DNA of 64,000 nt, taken from contig JBBSDP010000003.1 in NCBI GenBank assembly GCA_038240605.1, forward strand, positions 1 through 64,000, written 5' to 3'. A model generated the notes under the pieces. That model searched no databases, was not told the origin of the DNA, and saw only the letters and a program-made list of their open reading frames with translations. Position 1 is the stretch's first letter, and the number at the start of each line of letters is the position of its first letter. The stretch is from JBBSDP01 sp038240605. Its GTDB lineage: Bacteria; Planctomycetota; Phycisphaerae; Tepidisphaerales; Tepidisphaeraceae. This document shows positions 9,077-18,307 of this stretch, piece after piece. The translations under genes were made by a program, and so were the position numbers.

Positions 9077-10501
9077 TTAACCCCCTCCACTCCCAATCAC
9101 GTCCACCTGGGGCTGGGTCATCCGCCGGGCATTCATCGCCTTGTTCAATTCCGCTTCACTGAGCAGCTTTCGCTCGATCGCGACCTGGCGGACGGTCTTG
9201 CCGGTCTTGAAGCTCTCCTTGGCGACGTCAGCGGCCTTGTCGTAGCCGATCAGCGGTGCCAGGCTGGTGCACATCGCCAGGCTCTGCTCGACCAGTCCCT
9301 CGCAACGCTCAGGGTTGGCCTCTATCCCGGCTACGCAACGGTCCGCGAAGACCGTCGCCGCACGGGAGAGGATGTGAATGGACTGGAGCACGTTGTACGC
9401 CATCACCGGCATCATTACGTTCAGCTCGAACGTGCTCCCAAGCGCGCCGGCCCAGGCGACCGTTGCATCATTACCAATCACCTGAGCGGCAACTTGCAGC
9501 ACCATCTCGCTCATGACCGGGTTCACCTTCCCCGGCATGATCGAACTGCCCGGCTGAGTCGCGGGGATCGAAATCTCGCCGATGCCGCACCGCGGACCGC
9601 TCGCCAGCCAGCGAATGTCGTTGGCAATTTTCGTGAGGCTGACGGCGATCGTCTTGAGCTGGCCGCTTGCTTCGACGATGCCGTCCTTCGCCGCCTGTGC
9701 CTCGAAGTGATTTTTGGCTTCGACGAAATCAATCCCGGTTTTCTTACTGATCAGGCGAATTGCGTGCTTCGCGAATTCAGGGTGGGAGTTGATGCCCGTC
9801 CCTACCGCCGTGCCGCCCAGGGGAAGCTCGCGGAGGCAGCGCAGCGCTTTCTGGGCTCGATCGACCGAAAGGCGGGCCTGCGCGGCGTAGCCCGAGATCT
9901 CCTGGCCGAGCCGGATCGGCGTGGCATCCTGGAGGTGGGTGCGGCCGATCTTCACGATGTCGTCGAACGCGTCCGCCTTTTTTTGCAGCGCGTCGGCGAG
10001 ATGCGTGAGGGCGGGGATCAGCGACTCCTTGATCGCGACTCCTGCCGCGACGTGCATCGCGGTCGGAATCACGTCGTTGGAGCTTTGCTCCATGTTCACG
10101 TGGTCGTTGGGATGAACCGGCTCCTTCCCTCCGCGCTTGCCGGTGGCAATTTCGTTGGCGCGGGTGGCGATCACCTCGTTGGTGTTCATGTTGGTCGAGG
10201 TGCCCGAGCCGGTCTGAAAGATGTCGACGATGAACTGATCGTCGAGCTTCCCATCGACCACCTCCGCCGCCGCCTGCTGGATGAGCGATTCCCGCTTCTC
10301 ATCGAGCAACCCGAGGTCCTGGTTCACCTCCGCGCAAGCGGACTTGATCAGTCCGATCGCCGAGATGAACCGACGGCCGAAACGCAGCTCGGAAATGGGA
10401 AAATTCTCGACGGCCCGCGCGGTCTGCGCGCCGTAATAGGCGTCGGCGGGAACGCGCATCTCGCCCATGGAGTCTTTTTCAATGCGATGTGATTGGCTCA
10501 T
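9077..10501 (-). CDS. fumC: Class II fumarate hydratase
   Basis: Reversible hydration of fumarate to L-malate in the citric acid cycle; iron-free homotetramer. The 474 residues match the family. Signatures are SGTSTNMNTNEV (near residue 105), the HPNDHVNMEQSSNDVIPTAMH region with the catalytic His nearby, and the family signature GSSIMPGKVNPV (about 326-337). A GGGAAG site precedes the ATG. Single gene with its own terminator, divergent from fic across an 88-base AT-rich gap. Confidence 0.97.
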   Translation of the reverse strand: MSQSHRIEKDSMGEMRVPADAYYGAQTARAVENFPISELRFGRRFISAIGLIKSACAEVNQDLGLLDEKRESLIQQAAAEVVDGKLDDQFIVDIFQTGSGTSTNMNTNEVIATRANEIATGKRGGKEPVHPNDHVNMEQSSNDVIPTAMHVAAGVAIKESLIPALTHLADALQKKADAFDDIVKIGRTHLQDATPIRLGQEISGYAAQARLSVDRAQKALRCLRELPLGGTAVGTGINSHPEFAKHAIRLISKKTGIDFVEAKNHFEAQAAKDGIVEASGQLKTIAVSLTKIANDIRWLASGPRCGIGEISIPATQPGSSIMPGKVNPVMSEMVLQVAAQVIGNDATVAWAGALGSTFELNVMMPVMAYNVLQSIHILSRAATVFADRCVAGIEANPERCEGLVEQSLAMCTSLAPLIGYDKAADVAKESFKTGKTVRQVAIERKLLSEAELNKAMNARRMTQPQVDVIGSGGG

Positions 10502-10516
10502 GTACCGCTTCCCGAT

Positions 10517-10556
10517 TATTTTACTTTTCGACCAAAAAGTATAATAAGATTCCGCT
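10517..10556 (+). promoter_or_regulatory. Possible promoter/operator of the fic gene
   Basis: The divergent gap is clearly AT-rich against its surroundings. A perfect TATAAT lies at 10540-10545, about 45 bases before the fic ATG. No good TTGACA is found 16-18 bases upstream (TTACTT at 10521-10526 is the nearest, at short spacing). ATAAG/CTTAT arms around the -10 (10544-10559) could form a small operator. Tentative. Confidence 0.35.
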
Positions 10557-10589
10557 TATGTACGTTTAGTTTAATAAGGGCGTGCTCGA

Positions 10590-11756
10590 ATGGAAGTAAC
10601 TGCCTTCAAATCAGATGCGCCGGGGCAGTTGATCCGAAACTTCAGCCGGCAGCTGACGTTCGTCCCTCACCCCCTCCCGCCCCAGCTAAGCATTGGCTGG
10701 AAAACGGCCTCGCTGCTGGCCGAAGCACAACAGTTGATCGGACAGGTCCTGGGGGTGGGCGGCACGCTACCCAATCCGCAGATCGTCATCCAATCTGCCA
10801 TTCGTCGCGAGGCGGAATTGTCGAGCCGTATCGAGAATACGTTCGCGAACCTGGAACAGTTGGTCCTGTTTTCCCAGGCCCCGACGCCGGAGGGGCAGTC
10901 GCCGGCCGTCAAGGAAGTATTCAATAACGAACAGGCGCTCCGTCACGGGCTGGAAGCGGTTGGGATCCGGAAGCGTCCGCTCAGCCTGTCGCTCGTCAAG
11001 GAGCTGCATCGCATCCTTCTGGACGGCATCGGTGTTGGGGAACATCAGCCGGGGCAATTCCGGTCGGTGCAGGTCTTCATTGGCAAGGGAACTCGCATCG
11101 AGGACGCGCGGTTCGTTCCCCCGCCTTCGACCCATGTGCAGGAACTGATGGAGGCGCTGGAGCATTTCATCTCCTCGGCCGCGGAACTGCCTCCGCTTGT
11201 CCGCGCAGCGCTGGCGCACTATCAATTCGAAACGATTCACCCGTTTGTCGACGGTAACGGGCGAATCGGCCGCGTGCTGATCGTTTTAATGCTTTGCGCG
11301 GATGGCATCTTGAGCTTGCCGTTGCTCAATCCGAGCCACTACCTGGAGGCGCATCGTTCCGAATACTACAGCCGCCTGTTGGATGTGAGTCGGAACGGCC
11401 AGTGGGAAGCGTGGATCGATTTTTTTCTTCTGAGCGTGCGCGCGTCGGCGACCGACGCGCTTGCCAGAATTGACCGCATCCGCCGCCTACATGGCTGCTA
11501 TGTCGAAGTGATACAAAGTGGTCGGACGCCGTTGCGTTCACTGAGACTTCTCGAAGAGTTGTTTGTGCAACCCGCGATCACGGTCGCGCAGGCGGCGCGC
11601 GTGCTGAAGGTGTCGCACGTGGCGGCGCAGCAACACGTCGATCGCCTGGTTCGAGTGAAAATATTGAAAGAGGTGACCGGACAGCGGCGAAACCGGATCT
11701 ACGTCGCGCACGGAATCATCCGCGCCGTCGAAGGATCAGAAGAACGCTCACGTTGA
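10590..11756 (+). CDS. Fic/DOC-family AMP-transferase with N-terminal inhibitory helix and C-terminal winged helix
   Basis: Fic proteins transfer AMP (less often other phosphoryl groups) from nucleotides to protein hydroxyls. The 388-residue protein has the full active-site motif HPFVDGNGRIGR (217-228). The inhibitory motif SSRIEN (78-83, the (S/T)xxxE(G/N) type) lies before the core, making it a self-inhibited class II Fic protein. Residues about 325-375 (VAQAARVLKVSHVAAQQHVD) form a winged-helix domain as in the common Fic-wHTH architecture, which could bind DNA, possibly its own promoter. No antitoxin gene is next to it, in keeping with the built-in inhibitory helix. The targets are unknown. 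Confidence 0.92.
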   Translation: MEVTAFKSDAPGQLIRNFSRQLTFVPHPLPPQLSIGWKTASLLAEAQQLIGQVLGVGGTLPNPQIVIQSAIRREAELSSRIENTFANLEQLVLFSQAPTPEGQSPAVKEVFNNEQALRHGLEAVGIRKRPLSLSLVKELHRILLDGIGVGEHQPGQFRSVQVFIGKGTRIEDARFVPPPSTHVQELMEALEHFISSAAELPPLVRAALAHYQFETIHPFVDGNGRIGRVLIVLMLCADGILSLPLLNPSHYLEAHRSEYYSRLLDVSRNGQWEAWIDFFLLSVRASATDALARIDRIRRLHGCYVEVIQSGRTPLRSLRLLEELFVQPAITVAQAARVLKVSHVAAQQHVDRLVRVKILKEVTGQRRNRIYVAHGIIRAVEGSEERSR

Positions 11757-11801
11757 GCCTGCCAGGAGGCGCCCTGTCCAACTTGCTTGCCGAGGATCGG
11801 C

Positions 11802-12482
11802 TCAGTTCAACGTCGCCAGCCGTGCCTTCGCGTCGTTCAGCTCGGGATCGAGCTCGACGGCCTTTCGGTACTCGACCTTGGCCTGCTCAACCTGGCCCTG
11901 GCTCTCATAGACGGTGGCGATGTTGTAGTGCACTTCCGCGTTGGAGAGGACTGCCTGGAGCTGGATCGTTGACTCGGCGATGCGGTGATGGCGGGCGAGC
12001 ATCAGGCCGTAGTTGACGCGGCATTGCTCATTCTTCGGATCGGCGTGGATGCCGCGCTGGTAGTCGGCCTCGGCCTGTTCGGGGCGGCCGGCGTATTCCT
12101 CGCACAGGGCCAAATTGCTGCAGGCGCCGGCCGAGCCCCCGGTGGCCTTCACGTACCTCTGCCAACTGCGGACGGCTTCGGGGAAATCCTTCTGCATCGT
12201 GTAGATCACCGCCAGCCGGTAGAGAGCGGGCTGGTGGTCGCGCTTCACCTTCAGCGCCAATTGGTACTGTTTGATCGCCGACGGCAGATCGCTTCGCGAT
12301 TCGGCGAGCTGGCCGGCCGCGAAGTGGGTGTCGGCATTGATGGCCGGCTCCTTGGCCTTCTCAAAGTCAGTCCGCTCCGCCAGGTCGTTGGGCATCGGGG
12401 CGTTCGCGGTATTCCTGGCACATCCAACGATGGCCAGGCCAAGGGCAGCAGCAGAGGTATAGACGATGGATCGCACGTGCAT
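11802..12482 (-). CDS. TPR-repeat lipoprotein
   Basis: 226 residues from the ATG at 12482; the upstream frame from 12524 lacks signal character. The N-terminus is a lipoprotein signal with the lipobox LAIVGC and Cys as the first mature residue. At least four tetratricopeptide repeats follow (SAIKQYQLALKVKRDHQPAL, EAVRSWQRYVKATGG, QAEADYQRGIHADPKN, QAKVEYRKAVELDPEL). TPR lipoproteins are protein-interaction scaffolds at the envelope. It stands alone, converging with fic; the partner is not evident. Confidence 0.85.
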   Translation of the reverse strand: MHVRSIVYTSAAALGLAIVGCARNTANAPMPNDLAERTDFEKAKEPAINADTHFAAGQLAESRSDLPSAIKQYQLALKVKRDHQPALYRLAVIYTMQKDFPEAVRSWQRYVKATGGSAGACSNLALCEEYAGRPEQAEADYQRGIHADPKNEQCRVNYGLMLARHHRIAESTIQLQAVLSNAEVHYNIATVYESQGQVEQAKVEYRKAVELDPELNDAKARLATLN

Positions 12483-12748
12483 GAGGGACTCCCGGGTAGC
12501 ACCCATTGAAAGAGGCGTAAGCATCCCCTGTATCGGCCAGCCCCATCGGATCGAATCAGCAAAGCCGTGATGAAACCGTCACGGGCGACCGGCGATCAAC
12601 GCCGTGGGAGGGGTCGGGTAGACAGAGCGCAGCCGGCGGATACAGGCTGCTTTCCTCCGATGTGCGACGGATTGCCGCGGTCTAACGGTTGGAATAACAA
12701 TCAGTCTCCCTTAAGATGCCCCGTGCCTTTTTCCACAGGAGTTTGGCC

Positions 12749-13561
12749 ATGAAGTTCACCCCTCGCGTTGCCGCAATGGCTCTATCCACCTGCATGTGCG
12801 GCGCGTCGTTCGCGCAGATCACCGGAAGCGTCAAGTTGGATGGCAAGGCTCCGGAAATGCAGCAGATCAAGGCCGTCGCCAACGACCCGAACTGCGCCAA
12901 ACTCCACAAGGATCCGGTTTTCGAGGAAACCGTGGTGGCCGGCGACAAGGGCGAGCTTCAGAACGTGATCGTCTCCATCAAACCCGTCGAGGGTAAGAAG
13001 ATCGGTGGCGATGCGCCCGCGAAGGCCGCCGTGCTGGATCAAAAGGGTTGTGTTTATCACCCCCACGTGCTCCCGGTAATGGTGGGCCAGACCGTTGAAG
13101 TGAAGAGCAGCGACCCGTTCCTTCACAACGTGCATGCCCTGTGCGTCGATAACGACGGCTTCAACTTCGGCCAGCCCGCCCCCAGCACCAAGAAGCTCGA
13201 TCCCTTCAAGACCGCTGAAACGTTCAAGATCAAGTGCGACGTTCACCCGTGGATGGCGGCGTGGGTGCGCGTGCTCGAGAACCCCTACTTCGCCACGACC
13301 GGTGAAGATGGCACGTATTCGATCGACACCGCCGGCCTTGCCGAAGGCGACTACACCCTCATCTTCTGGCAGGAGAAGTACGGCGAGAAGGAACAGAAGG
13401 TGACGGTCAAGGGCGGCAAGGCAACCGCGGACTTCAGCTTCAAGGCTGAGGAAAAGGCGCAGGCCCTCCCGGCCGGCCCCGTGAAGCAGGTGATCCTGGC
13501 CGCCGCGGACGGAGCCCGGGCATCCCGCGATGCCAAGCCGGTGGTCTCGGCGTCGAAATAA
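12749..13561 (+). CDS. Secreted cupredoxin-like protein (first of two paralogs in the oxidase cluster)
   Basis: 270 residues from ATG 12749, which has AGGAG 7 bases upstream. A signal peptide ends near residue 22 (CGASFA/QITG). The core has a blue-copper-like ligand set: His in DPFLHNVH, then CDVHPWM, a C-x2-H-x2-M loop. A small carboxypeptidase-regulatory-like beta domain follows (TTGEDGTYSIDTAGL, YTLIFWQEKY). The Ala/Lys-rich tail is probably disordered. It is placed 3 bases before ctaC, so it is probably translated with the oxidase. A copper electron carrier for, or copper supply to, the CuA/CuB sites is the natural reading; both are inference. A second copy lies at 19276. Confidence 0.8.
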   Translation: MKFTPRVAAMALSTCMCGASFAQITGSVKLDGKAPEMQQIKAVANDPNCAKLHKDPVFEETVVAGDKGELQNVIVSIKPVEGKKIGGDAPAKAAVLDQKGCVYHPHVLPVMVGQTVEVKSSDPFLHNVHALCVDNDGFNFGQPAPSTKKLDPFKTAETFKIKCDVHPWMAAWVRVLENPYFATTGEDGTYSIDTAGLAEGDYTLIFWQEKYGEKEQKVTVKGGKATADFSFKAEEKAQALPAGPVKQVILAAADGARASRDAKPVVSASK

Positions 13562-13564
13562 TCA

Positions 13565-14803
13565 ATGCCCCTTCAACTTCACCTGTATCCTCTGGCGATC
13601 GGCTGGGACTGGTGGCTGCCACCCAACTACGCCGTCCACGGCCGCGCCATCGATCAGTTGTTCATCGCCATCTTCTGGCTGACGATGGTGATCTTCGTCG
13701 GCGTGGAAGCCGGGCTTATCTACTTCATGGTGAAGTACCGCCGACGGCCCGACCGGCAAAAGGCAATCTACAGCCACGGCAATACCCGGCTGGAGATGAT
13801 CTGGACGATCGTCCCCGCCATCATCCTGATCTACCTGGCGCTGGTCACCAAGGGCGTATGGGAGAACTATCGCTACGCCCCGAACGTCGATCACGAGAAG
13901 GCGCCCAAGATCCTGGTGATCGGCCAGCAATTTATCTGGAACGTCGTCTACCCCGGCCCCGACAAAAAGCTTGGGCGTTACTTGATCTATCCGAGGCCGA
14001 CCGACTTGAAATGGCCAACGGTGCCGGAGGGACGCTCTTTTTCCTTCCCCACGGTTCCCGGCCCCGCCTACCTGAAAGAAGCGGAAGCGATTCGGGTGCT
14101 CAACAAATACGTTGATGAGATCAACCCGCTGGGGAAGGATTTCTCAGACACCGCGGGCAAGGACGATGACTGGCAATCGGCCCTGAACCGCCCGCTCGAA
14201 ATCCCCAAGGGAGAACCGGTCGAGATCAACATCGGCAGCAAAGACGTCATCCACGATTTCTACCTGCCCAACTTTCGCGTACGCCTCGATGCCGTCCCCG
14301 GCATGCGCGGCGTGATCTACCTGACCGCGACCACCAGCAGTACCGAGCTGGAGAAGCAGAGCCGGCGGGAATATTCGCTCGCCGAGATGGAGACGCTGCT
14401 GAAGGATCCGAAGAACGAGATGCGCATCGCGATCGACGCTTCCTCACCCCACGCGGAGCAGGATGCCAACGGGTTCCTCTACAAGTACCCGGACAAGTCG
14501 AAGAAGAAGCGCGGCGCGACGATCATCCGCGAGCACGCAGTGATCCCCCTGGTCGACGAAGACACCGGCAAGCCCATCGTGCAGGAGCTGCGCGAAATCG
14601 GCGTGGAGAATGTCGTCGCCTACGCGCCCAAATACTGGGACATCGTGTGCGCCGAGTTGTGCGGCGTCGGACATTCGAAGATGAAGGGAAGCATCATCGT
14701 CCTGGAAAGGGACGAGTACGAGAAGAAGTATGGAACGCCGGCCACGACCGCCGCAGGGGCTCCTTCGATCGTTGCCGTCGCCGGGACAACGACGCAGAAG
14801 TGA
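13565..14803 (+). CDS. ctaC: Cytochrome c oxidase subunit II with two large insertions
   Basis: Accepts electrons at the CuA site and passes them to subunit I. Two membrane helices lie at about 30-57 and 77-98. CuA ligands are intact: His230 (VIHDFYLPNFRV), Cys362, Cys366, His370 and Met373 in CAELCGVGHSKM. At 412 residues it is far longer than the usual 220-350. About 70 extra residues lie at 135-212. About 95 lie at 252-350, between the first ligand strand and the Cys loop, where about 35 residues normally separate His and Cys. There is no C-terminal heme c domain, so it is aa3- rather than caa3-like. The start overlaps no Shine-Dalgarno; coupling to the preceding cupredoxin is likely. Confidence 0.93.
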   Translation: MPLQLHLYPLAIGWDWWLPPNYAVHGRAIDQLFIAIFWLTMVIFVGVEAGLIYFMVKYRRRPDRQKAIYSHGNTRLEMIWTIVPAIILIYLALVTKGVWENYRYAPNVDHEKAPKILVIGQQFIWNVVYPGPDKKLGRYLIYPRPTDLKWPTVPEGRSFSFPTVPGPAYLKEAEAIRVLNKYVDEINPLGKDFSDTAGKDDDWQSALNRPLEIPKGEPVEINIGSKDVIHDFYLPNFRVRLDAVPGMRGVIYLTATTSSTELEKQSRREYSLAEMETLLKDPKNEMRIAIDASSPHAEQDANGFLYKYPDKSKKKRGATIIREHAVIPLVDEDTGKPIVQELREIGVENVVAYAPKYWDIVCAELCGVGHSKMKGSIIVLERDEYEKKYGTPATTAAGAPSIVAVAGTTTQK

Positions 14804-14842
14804 CCGCGACCTGAAATGAAGGCACACTGAAGGCATGTTGGC

Positions 14843-16960
14843 ATGACCGCGATCTCCCACCCCATCGATCCCGCTGCCGGCGCACACGAGCTCGGCGATG
14901 CACATGCGCCGCACGAAGCCGGCTTCCTCAAGACCTATCTCTTCTCGACGGACCACAAGACGATTGGCATTCAGTTCCTGATGGTGGGGCTGCTGTTCTT
15001 CGTGATCGGCGGTCTGCTCGCCCTGCTGGTGCGCTGGCGGCTCGGCTGGCCGGAGGCGCCGGTGCCGATCCTCGGTGCCTACATGGAGCGCGCCGGGGCC
15101 TGGAGCGGCCGGACCATGCCGGACGATTTCTACAACGCCGCGTTCACGATGCACGCGTCGCTGATGATCTTCTTCGTCGTGATCCCGATCCTCGTCGGCG
15201 TTTACGGAAATTACCTGATCCCGCTGAAAATCGGCGCGGCCGACATGGCCTTCCCCTTCCTCAACGGCGCTGCCTTCTGGCTGGCCATTCCCGCCGGGGC
15301 GATCATGGTCGCGTCGTTCTTTCTGCCGGGCGGGCCGGCGTCGGCGGGGTGGACGAGCTACCCGCCCCTCTCGCGCCTCGAGCAGCACGCCGGCCGGTGG
15401 GTGGCAGCGGAGGCCGCGACATCTGCGCAGCCGCCGCCGGTCACGCTAAATGAAAAGCTGGACGACGGGTGGCAGCGAGCGATCCAGGCGTTGCGCATCC
15501 AGGACCCGGCGTCGCACCGCCAGGGTGTCTGGTCCCCGACGGCGCTGGTAGTGAACTTTGTCAGCCTGTTTCTGCTGTTCGGCTACCTCTGCTGCTACCG
15601 CGTGCGGCTGGGACTTTTGTTTCTGAACTTCGCGGTGGGCATGCTCCTGGCGGGGCTGGGCGCGGTGCTGGTGCTCAAGGGGATTCAGTACGTAGCCTTT
15701 GACGGACAGAGCGCCTGGTTCCTCTCGCTCACGATCCTGGGCTTTTCCAGCATCATGGGCGCGGTCAATTACCTGACGACGATCACCAAGCTGCGCTGCC
15801 CCGGCATGACGATGTTCCGCCTGCCGCTGTCGGTCTGGTCGCTGTTCATCACCTCGATCCTCGTGCTCCTGGCGACGCCGGTGCTCGCCGCCACGCTCAC
15901 GATGAACCTGCTCGACCACAATGGCCTGACCTGCTTCTTCCTCGCGACCGGCCGCGTCGTCAGCAACCAGATCCAGAACGAATCGGGCGGCGGCTATCCC
16001 CTGCTCCACCAGCACCTGTTCTGGTTCTATTCCCACCCGGCGGTCTACATCATGATCCTGCCGGCGATGGGGATGGTCTCTGATATCCTCGCGGTCGGAG
16101 CGCGCAAGCCGGTTTTCGGGTACCGGCCGATGATCTACGCCCTGACGGGCATCGCGTTCCTGGGGTTCATCGTCTGGGCCCACCACATGTTCCAGAGCGG
16201 CATGAACCCGACGCTGGGAACGACGTTCGCGATCAGCACGATGTTCATCGCCGTTCCCTCGGCCATTAAGGTCTTCAACTGGATGGGGACGCTCTGGGGC
16301 GGCAACATCCGCTACACCGCCGCCATGTGGAACGCCATCGCTTTCGTCGCGATGTTCGTGATCGGCGGGCTCTCCGGCATCTTCATGGCCTCGACCGCGG
16401 TCGACGTTCATGTGCACGGCGGGTACTTCATCGTCGCTCACATCCATTACGTGCTCTTCGGCGCCTCCACGTTTGGGATCTTCGCCGCGATCTATTTCTG
16501 GTATCCGAAGATGTTCGGCCGGATGATGAACGAGCGCCTGGGGCTGATCCATTTCGTGCTGTCGTTCATCTTCTTCAACCTGACGTTCTTCACGATGCAC
16601 ATCCTGGGCATCGGCGGCATGCACCGGCGGGTGGCGGACTTCCGGAACTATGCGACGTTCGCCCACTTCGACAGCATGAACAAGTTCATCAGCGTCAGCG
16701 CATTCCTGCTGGGGCTCGCACAAATCCCCTTCGTGCTGAATTTCATCGGAAGCTGGATCTGGGGGCCGAAAGCCCCCAACAACCCGTGGGAAGCCACGAC
16801 GCTCGAATGGGAAACCTCCAGCCCCCCGCCGCACGGCAACTTCGCTAAGGTCCCGGTCGTCCATCACGGCCCCTATGAATACAGCTCCCCGCTCGTCGAA
16901 GAAGACTACCTCTGCCAAACGCGCTGGATCCCAGGCGTCGACGACCACCCGACACACTGA
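14843..16960 (+). CDS. ctaD: Cytochrome c oxidase subunit I, A2-type, with an extra hydrophobic insertion
   Basis: Catalytic subunit with heme a and the heme a3-CuB centre. Heme a ligand His104 (FTMHASLMIFF), CuB ligand His398 in FWFYSHPAVYIM, the paired His in WAHHMFQSG, and HIHYVLFG near residue 535 are present. The YS pair with Ala in place of the A1-type Glu marks an A2-type (Rhodothermus-like) proton channel. 705 residues against about 530-600 usual: residues about 178-288, between GWTSYPPLS and the SIMGAVNYLTTI helix, hold extra sequence with two added hydrophobic segments (about 233-253 and 256-280). The C-terminal 45 residues are soluble. Confidence 0.95.
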   Translation: MTAISHPIDPAAGAHELGDAHAPHEAGFLKTYLFSTDHKTIGIQFLMVGLLFFVIGGLLALLVRWRLGWPEAPVPILGAYMERAGAWSGRTMPDDFYNAAFTMHASLMIFFVVIPILVGVYGNYLIPLKIGAADMAFPFLNGAAFWLAIPAGAIMVASFFLPGGPASAGWTSYPPLSRLEQHAGRWVAAEAATSAQPPPVTLNEKLDDGWQRAIQALRIQDPASHRQGVWSPTALVVNFVSLFLLFGYLCCYRVRLGLLFLNFAVGMLLAGLGAVLVLKGIQYVAFDGQSAWFLSLTILGFSSIMGAVNYLTTITKLRCPGMTMFRLPLSVWSLFITSILVLLATPVLAATLTMNLLDHNGLTCFFLATGRVVSNQIQNESGGGYPLLHQHLFWFYSHPAVYIMILPAMGMVSDILAVGARKPVFGYRPMIYALTGIAFLGFIVWAHHMFQSGMNPTLGTTFAISTMFIAVPSAIKVFNWMGTLWGGNIRYTAAMWNAIAFVAMFVIGGLSGIFMASTAVDVHVHGGYFIVAHIHYVLFGASTFGIFAAIYFWYPKMFGRMMNERLGLIHFVLSFIFFNLTFFTMHILGIGGMHRRVADFRNYATFAHFDSMNKFISVSAFLLGLAQIPFVLNFIGSWIWGPKAPNNPWEATTLEWETSSPPPHGNFAKVPVVHHGPYEYSSPLVEEDYLCQTRWIPGVDDHPTH

Positions 16961-16985
16961 ATGCATTGTCCCCGCGCCAAGTTAT

Positions 16986-17060
16986 TTCAGAGCCGCGCCC
17001 GTTAGGAAGCGGTGTGCGCGCGGCCGATGCACACCGCTTCCTAACGGGCGCGGCTCTGAA
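16986..17060. repeat. 32-bp perfect inverted repeat (REP-like dispersed element)
   Basis: The 32-base arm at 16986-17017 (starting TTCAGAGCCGCG) is exactly reverse-complemented at 17029-17060 around an 11-base loop. It lies 25 bases after ctaD and about 100 before ctaA. A diverged relative is found inside the coding sequence at 52411-51596 (around 52140-52250). It could stabilise or terminate the ctaD transcript; no T tract follows, so the mobile/REP explanation is preferred. Confidence 0.9.
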
Positions 17061-17159
17061 AGAAAAAGAGCCCCTCGGGTGATAGGCGTGCGGCAAATGG
17101 TCGCATTCTTTCAGGAAGTGGCGAACTTTGCGGGGCGGACTCGTACCATCTCATGATCT

Positions 17160-18290
17160 GTGGCGCAAGAGACTTCCATCCCGACCGCACTCCCGGCGGA
17201 CGATGACCGTCTGCTCCACCGCCTCGCCCTGGTGACGGCGGTCGCGACGTTTCCGCTGATCTTCATGGGCGGATTGGTCACGTCGCGCCACGCCGGCATG
17301 TCGGTGCCGGACTGGCCGAACAGTTACGGCTACAACATGTTCCGCTTTCCGCCCCGGCTCTGGGTGGGCGGAATCTTCTACGAACACACGCACCGGTTGA
17401 TGGCCACGGTGGTCGGATTTCTTTCGGTTCTCCTGTGCGCCCGCGCATGGTTGAGTGGTGGGCTGACCTCGCCCCGAAATTCCCGGCGCGTGCGGTACCT
17501 CTGTCTTGCCGTATTGCTTGGGGTGATCGCGCAAGGAGTCGTCGGCGGGTTGCGCGTGGTCTTCGCGAAACTCGATCTGGCCATCGTTCATGCCTGCCTG
17601 GGTCAGGCCGTTTTCTGCCTGGCAGGGCTGACCGCGCTCTTGACCTCGCGGGAATGGCATTCGACGCCGGACCTTTCGGGCCGACCGTCGGCTGCCGCCG
17701 GCCGCGGTTTGATTGGCCTCACCGGGGTCCTGGTCTTCACCATTTTTGCCCAGCTCATCGTCGGCGCTTTCATGCGCCATTACGGCGCCGGGCTGGCGAT
17801 TCCTGATTTTCCGACCGCTTATGGTCGGTTCCTGCCCCCGCTCAATGCCGCTGAACTGGATCGGGCCAATCACCTGCGGGCATGGGAGCTGAACCTCGAC
17901 CCGGTGACGATGGGCCAGGTGTGGCTCCACTTCGGACATCGGATCGGAGCGGTCGCGGTGACCTTGCTGGTCATGGCAACGGCGGTCCGCGTGTTCCGGC
18001 GCTTTTCAATTCGGACGTTATTGCTACCCTCGTTTTTCCTTGTAGCCTTGTTGCTGACGCAATTGCTGCTGGGGATCGTGACCGTGTGGCTTCGCAAGCC
18101 GGCCGACGTGGCCAGCGCCCATGTGGCCGTCGGGGCGCTGACCCTGGTCTGCTCCGTTGTGCTGTTGGCTCGGGCGGTTCGTCTGTACGGCGGACGACGC
18201 GAGGCCGCGACCGCCTATTTGCAGCCAAACGAGAGGCCCACCATGTCCGCGCGCCCATCGCGCTTCGTGCCGGCGGGCGGCACGATCTGA
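17160..18290 (+). CDS. ctaA: Heme A synthase (COX15/CtaA family)
   Basis: Oxidises the C8 methyl of heme O to give heme A for the oxidase. 376 residues with eight predicted helices in two four-helix halves. Family signatures: GGLVTSRHAGMSVPDWP (residues about 38-54), EHTHR (first-half heme ligand), IVHACLG, HFGHRIG (second half) and ASAHVAVG. The start is a GTG at 17160; an out-of-frame ATG at 17153 is not used. It precedes the heme O synthase gene by 17 bases, as expected for consecutive pathway steps. The C-terminal 35 residues are Arg-rich and variable. Confidence 0.92.
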   Translation: MAQETSIPTALPADDDRLLHRLALVTAVATFPLIFMGGLVTSRHAGMSVPDWPNSYGYNMFRFPPRLWVGGIFYEHTHRLMATVVGFLSVLLCARAWLSGGLTSPRNSRRVRYLCLAVLLGVIAQGVVGGLRVVFAKLDLAIVHACLGQAVFCLAGLTALLTSREWHSTPDLSGRPSAAAGRGLIGLTGVLVFTIFAQLIVGAFMRHYGAGLAIPDFPTAYGRFLPPLNAAELDRANHLRAWELNLDPVTMGQVWLHFGHRIGAVAVTLLVMATAVRVFRRFSIRTLLLPSFFLVALLLTQLLLGIVTVWLRKPADVASAHVAVGALTLVCSVVLLARAVRLYGGRREAATAYLQPNERPTMSARPSRFVPAGGTI

Positions 18291-18307
18291 CCGGACTCAG
18301 AACGATC

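Noticed and set aside
15446..16966. 506-codon minus-strand ORF
   Set aside because: Antisense to ctaD; composition is dominated by His/Arg/Glu/Asp as expected from the reverse of helix codons.
17882..18307. Longer ctaB reading with 142 extra residues
   Set aside because: It overlaps ctaA in another frame and adds Arg/Gly-rich shadow sequence; the family starts soon after ATG 18308.
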